Source: Novosphingobium sp.
Lineage (GTDB): Bacteria > Pseudomonadota > Alphaproteobacteria > Sphingomonadales > Sphingomonadaceae
DNA length: 5,230 bases
Assembly: GCA_027490345.1 (NCBI GenBank)
Contig: JAIXYF010000162.1
Span: 1 to 5,230 of the forward strand
Reading direction: 5' to 3'
Shown: positions 1 to 4,784 of the stretch, one piece after another
How the letters are laid out: each line of letters opens with the position of its first letter
Numbering within the stretch: the first letter of the stretch is position 1
The notes under the pieces: generated by a model
What the model saw: the letters and a program-made list of their open reading frames with translations, nothing else
Database searches by the model: none
Told to the model about the DNA's origin: nothing
Program-made: the position numbers and the translations under genes

Positions 1-594
1 GGCAAGCGCACGCTTGCGATCAGCTTCCTTGGGCTTTCCGGCGGCCTGCTCTTTCAAGCCCTTGGCCGGCGCGGAAACCATCGCCAGCCGGGCGCCCAGA
101 TTGGCCGTGGCAGCGGCGCGTTCAGCGGCGTCGGCCGGTTTGGCAGCAGGCTTTACCTCAGCCTCTTTGCTGTCGGCTGGTGCAGACAGATGGGCCTGCC
201 CGGCCAACTGCGCAATCATCGAGGGAAACGCGGCCTCAGCGGCAATCGCATCATCGGCGCTGGCCACACGGATCGGCACAGGCGCATCGGGGCCTTCGGG
301 CTTGGCAAAGGCGGCCAACTGGCGCTCGCTGGCCAGATACTGGCTGGCCGAAGGCGCAACAAAGCCGAACTCGACATCGTTCCACAGCTTGAGCTGCTGC
401 TGATTGGCGCGCGTTTCCACCTCGGTTTCAAGGTAGAGCTTTTCCTTGCGCAGCGCGATGATCTTCAGCTCGGTGCGGTGAACCTGGCTGCGCAGCGCAT
501 TGACGCGGAACGCCAGCACCATGACCAGCGCGGTGCACAGCAGGAGCGAGGCGATCCAGCCGATCGAGCGGAAGCGGCGCGCGCTGACCATCAT
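1..594 (-). CDS. ftsL: FtsL-like cell division protein (3' end beyond the window)
   Basis: Bitopic inner-membrane divisome protein; FtsL works with FtsB and FtsQ to activate septal peptidoglycan synthesis. The frame is open for 198 codons with no stop before the window edge. It starts MMVSARRFRSIGW: a short basic cytoplasmic N-terminus, one membrane helix at about residues 11-29 (rich in L, A, V), then a charged helical stretch at about 30-70 (HRTELKIIALRKEKLYLETE) that fits a coiled coil, then a conserved-looking segment with WNDVEFGF and APSASQYLASERQLAAF. From about residue 120 it becomes Ala/Lys/Pro-rich. The start is the first of two tandem ATGs; its ATGA overlaps the rsmH stop, so translation is probably coupled, and an 11-G run lies just upstream. 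Position directly after mraZ-rsmH is the standard place for ftsL. FtsL is poorly conserved in sequence, so the call rests on topology, length and context. Confidence 0.85.
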   Translation of the reverse strand, partial: MMVSARRFRSIGWIASLLLCTALVMVLAFRVNALRSQVHRTELKIIALRKEKLYLETEVETRANQQQLKLWNDVEFGFVAPSASQYLASERQLAAFAKPEGPDAPVPIRVASADDAIAAEAAFPSMIAQLAGQAHLSAPADSKEAEVKPAAKPADAAERAAATANLGARLAMVSAPAKGLKEQAAGKPKEADRKRALA

Positions 595-1568
595 GCCGCC
601 CCCCCCCCCATCACGCGCCCTTCGCGCGCCGGAGCCGCGGTGCGCACGGCCCAGCGCAGCGTGGCAGAGCGCGCGCGGGGATTGCGCGCCTGCTCGTCCG
701 CACTGGGGCGGATCGCGGCGGAAGGCTTTTCGAACGCCGGCGCGGCGGCGGGGCCCGCCATCGGCAGGTGGCGCGAGCCAGCGGGAACCGCACCGGCTGC
801 CTCGCGCAGAAATTGCTTCACGATGCGGTCTTCAAGGCTATGGAAGCTGACCACGGCAAGGCAGCCGCCGGGCGCCAGCACGCGCTCTGCTGCCGCCAGT
901 CCGGCGTGAAGCTCGTCCAGCTCGCCGTTGACATGGATGCGCACGGCCTGAAAACTGCGCGTGGCCGGGTCTTTCGGTGCGCCGGGGCGATAGCCCAGCG
1001 CCTTGCGCACGACTTGCGCAAACTGGCCAGTGGTCGTGAGCGGACGGGCCGCCACCACGGCGCGGGCGATGCGGCGCGATTGGCGCTCATCGCCATAGTG
1101 GTAGAGCACGTCGGCAATGGCTTCCTCGGCTGCACCATTGAGGAAATCCGCAGCACTTTCTCCCGCCTGCGACATGCGCATATCGAGCGGGCCATCGCTG
1201 GAAAAGGCAAACCCACGCGCGGCCTGATCGAGCTGCATCGAGCTGACGCCGATATCGAAGACCACGCCCTGCACAGAGGCAACACCAGCCTCGGCCAGCC
1301 CCTCGGCCAGTTCGGAAAAGCGCCTGGGGTGCAGCACAAGCTCCGGCGGCACTTGGGAAACTTCCCCCCAGGCCCGTCCTGCCGCAATCGCGTCGGGGTC
1401 GCGATCGAAGGCATGGACGGTGGCACCGGCACCGAGCAGGCGGCGGGTGTACCCGCCTGCGCCGAAGGTGGCGTCCACGATCAGTGCACCGCGCCCGGGG
1501 TTAAGCGCGGCCATCACCTCATCGAGGAGCACAGGGATATGGGGGCCAAAGGCGTGGGGCGCGCTCAT
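591..1568 (-). CDS. rsmH: 16S rRNA (cytosine-1402-N4) methyltransferase RsmH (MraW)
   Basis: Uses S-adenosylmethionine to N4-methylate C1402 of 16S rRNA in the decoding centre; cytoplasmic. The 325-aa product is of normal family length. Visible motifs: N-terminal PHIPVLLDEV (9-18); SAM-binding DATFGAGGYT (32-41); acidic ribose contact AFDRDPDA (53-60); FDIGVSSMQLD (104-114) and RGFAFSSDGPLDMRM (118-132), typical of RsmH; YGDERQSRRIARAV (158-171); ATRSFQAVRIHVN (202-214); VVSFHSLEDRIVKQF (239-253). The ATG at 1568 is chosen because its ATGA overlaps the mraZ stop and the family N-terminus begins there; an in-frame start 15 codons further up would lie inside mraZ and adds no family sequence. 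The C-terminus ends GRVMGGGAA, encoded by an 11-G homopolymer directly before the stop, which in turn overlaps the ftsL start. Confidence 0.97.
   Translation of the reverse strand: MSAPHAFGPHIPVLLDEVMAALNPGRGALIVDATFGAGGYTRRLLGAGATVHAFDRDPDAIAAGRAWGEVSQVPPELVLHPRRFSELAEGLAEAGVASVQGVVFDIGVSSMQLDQAARGFAFSSDGPLDMRMSQAGESAADFLNGAAEEAIADVLYHYGDERQSRRIARAVVAARPLTTTGQFAQVVRKALGYRPGAPKDPATRSFQAVRIHVNGELDELHAGLAAAERVLAPGGCLAVVSFHSLEDRIVKQFLREAAGAVPAGSRHLPMAGPAAAPAFEKPSAAIRPSADEQARNPRARSATLRWAVRTAAPAREGRVMGGGAA
599..609. repeat. 11-base homopolymer (G11 on the coding strand) at the rsmH/ftsL junction
   Basis: Eleven consecutive C on the plus strand. It encodes the last Gly codons of RsmH and ends 4 bases before the ftsL ATG, so it also occupies the ribosome-binding position of ftsL. 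Runs of this length are prone to slippage in replication and transcription. Confidence 0.95.
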
Positions 1569-2077
1569 TTGCGCGCCGCCTTGGCAGCATGCTCGGCCAT
1601 CTTGGCACGGCATGCGGATTTAACCGAGTCCCAGCCGGGACCCATCCGGAACAGCACGTCGGGCGCCCAGATCGTGATCTGGTGGAGGCCGCCGTGGAAA
1701 TAGAGCGCATCAGCCACTTCCACCTGCTCGCCCAGATATTCAGGGAGAACGAAGCGGCCAGAATCGTCAAAACTGATCCGGGCAAACCCGGCGACTTGCG
1801 CCAGGCGCTCGTCGATATCGAAAGGCTCGCCGCGCTCGATCGCCACGCGTTCCTCATGCGCGATCTGCTCGGCAAAGCTGGCCGCGCGGGATTCGCCGAA
1901 GCCGACCAAGCAGGGATGTTTGTGGTGCCGATCAAGGCAGAGCATGCGGTTGCCGTGCGAGGCTTCGCGGACCGTCTGGCGGAAATCGGCAGGGAGGACG
2001 AACCGGTTCTTTTCGCCGCGCGGCGAAAAGCCCTGCCCCCAATACTGCGACTGTGTCCCAGCCACGCCCCCAGCCAC
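1565..2077 (-). CDS. mraZ: Transcriptional regulator MraZ
   Basis: DNA-binding regulator at the head of the dcw cluster; in E. coli it represses its own operon by binding direct repeats upstream of mraZ. The 170-aa product has two AbrB/SpoVT-like halves, each marked by the family signature: GFSPRGEKNRFVLP at 16-29 and FDDSGRFVLPEYLG at 103-116. In the first copy the usual Gly before Arg is Asn24. The C-terminal half ends with YFHGGLHQITIWAPD. There is no ATG: the open frame above contains only GTG at 2077 and GTG at 2065, with the upstream stop at 2141-2143. I chose 2077 because an AAGGCGGGG stretch lies a suitable distance upstream; 2065 would give MAGTQSQYWG and is a real alternative. Its stop overlaps the rsmH start as ATGA. 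It is preceded by a 352-base non-coding region with candidate MraZ sites. Confidence 0.96.
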   Translation of the reverse strand: MAGGVAGTQSQYWGQGFSPRGEKNRFVLPADFRQTVREASHGNRMLCLDRHHKHPCLVGFGESRAASFAEQIAHEERVAIERGEPFDIDERLAQVAGFARISFDDSGRFVLPEYLGEQVEVADALYFHGGLHQITIWAPDVLFRMGPGWDSVKSACRAKMAEHAAKAARK

Positions 2078-2079
2078 GC
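2057..2079 (-). repeat. 11-base direct duplication carrying both possible mraZ start codons
   Basis: The minus-strand word GCGTGGCTGGG occurs twice with a period of 12 bases (2079-2069 and 2067-2057). Each copy contains an in-frame GTG, giving two candidate mraZ starts, and adds four residues (MAGG) to the N-terminus when the upstream one is used. Confidence 0.8.
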
Positions 2080-2195
2080 GCCGTTTCCCCGCCTTGGACG
2101 AAAGCCTCCCGACCCGGCCCCGCTGCGCAGCATGGCCGACTCATCCCCCGCGGATGCGTCATGGAGTTCGTCCCGATGAAGCGATCTCTTAACGC

Positions 2196-2228
2196 GGGAC
2201 ACCCCGGGCGAAAAGGGGAAAATGCGGG
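2196..2228 (+). promoter_or_regulatory. Candidate MraZ-box array (four GGG repeats, 10-base period)
   Basis: GGG triplets fall at 2196-2198, 2206-2208, 2216-2218 and 2226-2228, exactly one helical turn apart, three of the four preceded by C (CGGG). The known MraZ operator in E. coli consists of TGGGN direct repeats separated by 5 bases, also a 10-base period, just upstream of mraZ. Here the G-rich strand is the plus strand, opposite to mraZ transcription, and the base before GGG is C rather than T, so the match is by period and place, not by exact consensus. Assignment as MraZ sites is inference. Confidence 0.45.
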
Positions 2229-2230
2229 AA
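2215..2230. repeat. Inverted, one-mismatch copy of the 16-base repeat
   Basis: The plus strand reads GGGGAAAATGCGGGAA, the reverse complement of the 16-mer at 2379-2394 with one difference at the end. It coincides with the last two GGG blocks of the 10-base-period array, so the repeat and the array share the same unit. Confidence 0.75.
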
Positions 2231-2247
2231 ATTGCGTTCAAACGTTG

Positions 2248-2278
2248 ATTTTAGTGGATGAATCTTTGCCTGGGTAAA
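2248..2278 (-). promoter_or_regulatory. mraZ: Weak sigma-70-like promoter candidate for the dcw cluster
   Basis: On the minus strand, a -10-like TAAAAT (2253 to 2248) has five of six consensus bases. A -35-like TTTACC (2278 to 2273) lies 19 bases upstream, or TTACCC with 18. The spacing is longer than ideal and the -35 match is modest. It lies upstream of the GGG-repeat array, so a bound repressor would sit just downstream of the predicted start site. A competing weak TTGAAC lies nearer the gene, without a clear -10. Confidence 0.25.
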
Positions 2279-2378
2279 TCACGTAGCGTGGTCACCTTCA
2301 GGCAGACGCTCGCTGCAACCACGCATTTCCGCCAAAAATTGCCGATGCTCCGCGCACGCCGCACCATGGCCCAGCCCA

Positions 2379-2394
2379 TTCCCGCATTTTCCCG
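2379..2394. repeat. 16-base repeat TTCCCGCATTTTCCCG, copy in the mraZ upstream region
   Basis: Identical over 16 bases to 2663-2678 and, on the other strand, 15 of 16 to 2215-2230. On the minus strand it reads CGGGAAAATGCGGGAA, i.e. two CGGGAA units spaced by 10 bases, followed by TGGG. This is the same unit and period as the candidate MraZ-box array. Confidence 0.8.
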
Positions 2395-2429
2395 TGCTCG
2401 CTGCCCGTGGTTTCCCGCAAGGGGCAGGT

Positions 2430-3260
2430 TCAGATGGGGAAGGCCCGCTGCAGCAGGCGGCGCAGCGCGCGGGCGCGGGCTGCCGCAGGAGGCCCTTCGG
2501 CCCGATCAAGCAGCGCCGCATCCGCCACGATCAGCGCGGTTCCGCGCCCGATGCGGCACTGCGCCATCAGCCCGGCCTGCTCTATGTGGCACCCGGCGGG
2601 GCCGCCGGGCAGCAGGGCCAGCACGCCGGGGGCAGAAACGGGAATGGAGACAGGAATAGGGGTTCCCGCATTTTCCCGCCCCCCTTTTTTCCCGCCCGCT
2701 CCCGCCGAACCCGATTCGCCCGGCTTCAGCACAAGCCCCCAGTGCGCCAACAGCGGATCCAGCAGCACCGTATCAGCCGGGCGGCGCGGATCGCCCAGCG
2801 CAAAGCGGCTTTCGGCCGTGAGCAGCGGATCGGCAAACAGCAGCACGTGCCCGCCGCCGCGAACCCAAGCATCAAGGCCGACATTCTCCGCAGGCTCAAG
2901 CGGACGCGGCTGCGCGATCACAAGATCGGCCAGCGCCCCATGGGTCAACTCGCCGGCCAGCCCGGGGGCCAGCCCGGGGGCCAACTCGGGGGCCAAAAGC
3001 GTATCGAGCGGCACGAGCTGGCGGCGCTCTTCCAGCACTCCGCGCGCCCAATGCGGGCCAAAGGCTGGCTGGTCAGCGGCTCGCGGGCCCGGCGCGCCAA
3101 GCCGCTCGGCCACGCCGTCCGCCTCGCTCCACAGGATCGGCAGGCTGGTGAACAAGCCCAGCGCTCTGGGCGCAGGCGGCGCGGGCTTGTGGCAGGCGGC
3201 CAGCGTGCCCGCAGCGCAGAGCCATGCCGCGCAGATCAGCGCAGTGCGGAGGGCGCTCAG
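2430..3260 (-). CDS. Putative lipoprotein with GldG/DUF4350-like domain, apparent CTG start
   Basis: Function unknown. From the CTG at 3260 the product is 276 aa. It begins SALRTALICAAWLCAAGT after the start residue and continues LAAC, a textbook lipobox with Cys23; residues 24-34 are a Pro/Ala linker. The core includes FTSLPILWSEADGVAERLG (37-55), LIAQPRPLEPAEN (114-126), and LDAWVRGGGHVLLFADPLL (129-147). This resembles the GldG-type domain of gliding/ABC-transport accessory proteins and DUF4350, where a Gly-rich turn precedes a buried strand ending in ADP. The tail has GRGTALIVADAALLD (about 238-252). A tandem Ala-Pro-Gly-Leu repeat (2955-2996) and a low-complexity linker (about 2634-2705) interrupt the domain. 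The first ordinary start in frame is TTG at 3155, but that would delete the signal peptide. No ATG, GTG or TTG occurs in frame between 3155 and at least 3458. The CTG overlaps the preceding gene's TGA, implying coupling. The coding region is secure; start and function are less so. Confidence 0.75.
   Translation of the reverse strand: MSALRTALICAAWLCAAGTLAACHKPAPPAPRALGLFTSLPILWSEADGVAERLGAPGPRAADQPAFGPHWARGVLEERRQLVPLDTLLAPELAPGLAPGLAGELTHGALADLVIAQPRPLEPAENVGLDAWVRGGGHVLLFADPLLTAESRFALGDPRRPADTVLLDPLLAHWGLVLKPGESGSAGAGGKKGGRENAGTPIPVSIPVSAPGVLALLPGGPAGCHIEQAGLMAQCRIGRGTALIVADAALLDRAEGPPAAARARALRRLLQRAFPI
2634..2705. repeat. Low-complexity linker with A6/G6 tract and 12-base repeat
   Basis: On the minus strand this part of the lipoprotein gene encodes AGAGGKKGGRENAG followed by TPIPVSIPVSAP. 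It contains six A followed by six G (2690 to 2679), the 16-base repeat, and a degenerate 12-base repeat (ATTCCTGTCTCC then ATTCCCGTTTCT). Composition differs from the surrounding GC3-rich coding sequence, which fits a lineage-specific insertion in a surface loop. Confidence 0.6.
2663..2678. repeat. 16-base repeat TTCCCGCATTTTCCCG, copy inside the lipoprotein gene
   Basis: Exact copy of 2379-2394. It lies within the coding region of the lipoprotein, where the minus strand encodes the RENAG part of a low-complexity linker. A short 16-mer occurring twice exactly and once with one mismatch within 470 bases is unlikely by chance. It could be a regulatory site or a member of a short interspersed repeat family. 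Confidence 0.8.
2955..2996. repeat. 12-base tandem repeat, 3.5 units, in the lipoprotein gene
   Basis: Units of GGCCAGCCCGGG at 2955-2966 and 2967-2978 are identical; 2979-2990 is GGCCAACTCGGG (two changes); GGCCAA follows. Because the unit is a multiple of three it stays in frame and encodes a LAPE-LAPG-LAPG-LAGE-like stretch on the minus strand. It is a likely site of length variation by slippage. Confidence 0.85.
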
Positions 3261-3661
3261 TTGGCTGCGGGCCGCGGCGCCGGGCGCGCAGCCCCCGCAC
3301 CGCCCGCCACGGGCAGTTCGGGCGCGACGCCCATATCGACCAGCGGATCGTTCGCCGTGCTCGGGCTGGGACTTGCGCTGGCCGCAGCGGCAGGCGCGGC
3401 GGCGCTGGTGCGCTCCACCTGCTTGGCCCGGTCCATGATCACATTGGCCAGGCTGACGATCAGCAGCATGCCCGCCAGCCCGAACAGGCCGATCTGCAAG
3501 CGGTGTATGGCTTGCGCCCGCAATTCGCGCGGGCCGGGATGCGCAGGCTGCAACGCGGCAATGCGCGCCGCTTCCTCGGCCGCTTCTTCAGTGCGCGTGC
3601 CAACCATGGCCGCAGGCTCCGCCGCAGCAACACGATCAGGAAGGAGGCCGAAGAATGCCAT
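3257..3661 (-). CDS. Single-pass membrane protein of unknown function
   Basis: I do not recognise a named family; similar small proteins seem to accompany this gene pair in sphingomonads, but that is recollection only. The 134-aa product has a cytoplasmic-looking N-terminal part (1-56) with an acidic/Ala helix (TEEAAEEAARIAAL, 24-37) and the segment HPGPRELRAQAIHRLQ (41-56). One membrane helix follows at about 57-76 (IGLFGLAGMLLIVSLANVIM), then a low-complexity Ala/Ser/Pro tail. No signal peptidase site is visible. The ATG at 3661 is used although its ribosome site is weak; ATG at 3607 (Met19) has a better GGAG upstream and is possible. It sits 38 bases after the cysteine synthase-like gene and its TGA overlaps the CTG start of the lipoprotein, so the three are probably co-transcribed. 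Confidence 0.75.
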   Translation of the reverse strand: MAFFGLLPDRVAAAEPAAMVGTRTEEAAEEAARIAALQPAHPGPRELRAQAIHRLQIGLFGLAGMLLIVSLANVIMDRAKQVERTSAAAPAAAASASPSPSTANDPLVDMGVAPELPVAGGAGAARPAPRPAAN

Positions 3662-3699
3662 AGGCCTGATATTAGCCGCTTATGCGGGCGAGGGAAAGG

Positions 3700-4707
3700 T
3701 CATCCCAGCCAGGGGAACACCGGCAGCCCCTTCGCGCGCAGCCAATCGGGGTTATAAAGCGAGGAAAGGTAGCGAAAGCCGGTGTCGCACAGGATCGTGG
3801 CGATGCGCTTTCCGGGCCCAAGCTGCTTGCCCAGCGCCACCGCGCCCGCCACATTGATCCCGCTCGAAAGACCAAGGCACAGACCCTCTTCCGCCAGCAG
3901 GCGCGTGACCCATTCTAGGCCTTCCTCGTCCGAAATGCGGAACTGCGTGTCGATCGGCGCGCCTTCGAGATTGGCGGTGATGCGCCCTTGCCCGATCCCT
4001 TCGGCCACCGAAGAGCCTTCGGACTTCAATTCACCGTGCGCATAATAATTATAGAGCGCGGCGCCGTGGGGATCGGCTAGACCAATCGTCACGTTCTCGT
4101 CAAACGCTTTCAAGCCGAAGCCCACCCCGGCAATCGTGCCGCCGGTGCCCGCTGCGCAGATGAAGCCATCGACACGGCCTTCCAGCTGCGCCCAGATTTC
4201 AGGGGCAGTGCTTTCAATATGCGCGCGGCGATTGGCGATATTGTCAAACTGGTTGGCCCAGACCGCGCCTTCGGTTTCCTCGGCAATGCGGCGCGAGGTG
4301 TGGACGAAATGCCCCGGATTGGAAAACGGCGCGGCAGGCACCAGCACCAGTTCTGCCCGCAAGGCCCTCAGCGTGTCCATCTTCTCACGCGATTGGGTTT
4401 CGGGCATCACGATCACGCTCTTGTAGCCCAGCGCATTGGCCACCAGCGCAAGGCCGATCCCGGTGTTGCCCGCCGTGCCTTCCACGATGGTGCCGCCGGG
4501 CTTCAGCGCACCCCGCGCCTCGGCATCGCGCACGATCCACAGCGCGGCGCGGTCTTTGACCGAAGCGCCGGGATTGGCGAACTCGCACTTGCCATAGATC
4601 TCGCAGCCCGCGGCCTCGCTCGGTCCTTTCAGCAGGACAAGCGGCGTATTGCCGATCAGCGATAGGGTGTTGGTCAGCGGGGCGGGCGGCGGGATGATCT
4701 GGCTCAT
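3700..4707 (-). CDS. cysK: PLP-dependent cysteine synthase-like enzyme (CysK family, Mcy1/Cds1-like features)
   Basis: Fold-type II PLP enzyme; the family makes L-cysteine from O-acetylserine and sulfide, and some members release H2S from cysteine. The 335-aa product shows the family order: SLIGNTPLVLLKG (16-28); PLP lysine in NPGASVKDRAA (Lys51); substrate loop GTAGNTG (77-83); PLP-phosphate loop GTGGT (187-191); SSGIN (281-285), placing the residue near the pyridine nitrogen. It departs from classical CysK in having TAGNTG rather than TSGNTG, LADPHGAALYNYY, GSSVAEGIGQGRIT (231-244) and LCDTGFRYLSSLYN (306-319). These recall fungal Mcy1 and actinobacterial Cds1-like proteins. The ATG at 4707 is chosen because the family N-terminus starts here and anything longer overlaps ccmB. 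A GCGGG lies just upstream. It follows ccmB by 77 bases. Family membership is near certain; exact reaction is not. Confidence 0.93.
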   Translation of the reverse strand: MSQIIPPPAPLTNTLSLIGNTPLVLLKGPSEAAGCEIYGKCEFANPGASVKDRAALWIVRDAEARGALKPGGTIVEGTAGNTGIGLALVANALGYKSVIVMPETQSREKMDTLRALRAELVLVPAAPFSNPGHFVHTSRRIAEETEGAVWANQFDNIANRRAHIESTAPEIWAQLEGRVDGFICAAGTGGTIAGVGFGLKAFDENVTIGLADPHGAALYNYYAHGELKSEGSSVAEGIGQGRITANLEGAPIDTQFRISDEEGLEWVTRLLAEEGLCLGLSSGINVAGAVALGKQLGPGKRIATILCDTGFRYLSSLYNPDWLRAKGLPVFPWLG

Positions 4708-4784
4708 GCCCGCTGGGTAATGCGCCGCCGCGCGCGCCGCAACGGATTTGCGCTTGGGCGCGGGCAAGGGCGGGTTTGAAGGAG

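Larger units (their letters stand above)
2078..2429 (-). promoter_or_regulatory. Non-coding control region upstream of mraZ
   Basis: A 352-base stretch between the lipoprotein stop and the mraZ start with no open frame that looks like a gene. It is less GC-rich in its centre (about 2215-2280 and around 2335) than the flanking genes. It holds a weak promoter candidate (2248-2278), four GGG blocks at 10-base spacing (2196-2228), two copies of a 16-base repeat in opposite orientation, and a 7-base inverted repeat (2286-2292 with 2318-2324, loop 25). rnpB sits in front of mraZ in some alphaproteobacteria, but its conserved core is not visible here. If the promoter guess is right, the mRNA would carry a leader of about 160 bases. 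Confidence 0.6.

Noticed and set aside
768..1703. 311-codon plus-strand open frame over rsmH
   Set aside because: Antisense to a gene with all RsmH motifs; no motifs of its own.
2401..2427. Inverted repeat CTGCCC / GGGCAG just after the lipoprotein stop, possible terminator
   Set aside because: Only six pairs with a 15-base loop and no T run after it on the minus strand; not a convincing intrinsic terminator.
2078..2429. RNase P RNA gene (rnpB), which precedes mraZ in some alphaproteobacteria
   Set aside because: None of the conserved core (GAGGAAAGTCCGGGC-like, AGGGTGAAA-like) is present on either strand, and the gap is somewhat short.
2679..2690. A6G6 tract as a programmed -1 frameshift site
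   Set aside because: The zero-frame codons are GGG AAA AAA GGG, which do not give the X XXY YYZ register, and no product-sensible alternative frame is seen.
3676..3687. Small hairpin CCGC-TTAT-GCGG between the cysteine synthase-like and membrane protein genes
   Set aside because: A four-pair stem with no T tract is too weak to call a terminator or a site.
2394..3857. Long plus-strand open frames (up to 487 codons) opposite the lipoprotein and membrane protein genes
   Set aside because: Rich in Arg, Ala and Gly without domains, and antisense to genes with recognisable signal peptide, membrane helix and family motifs; typical GC-rich shadow frames.
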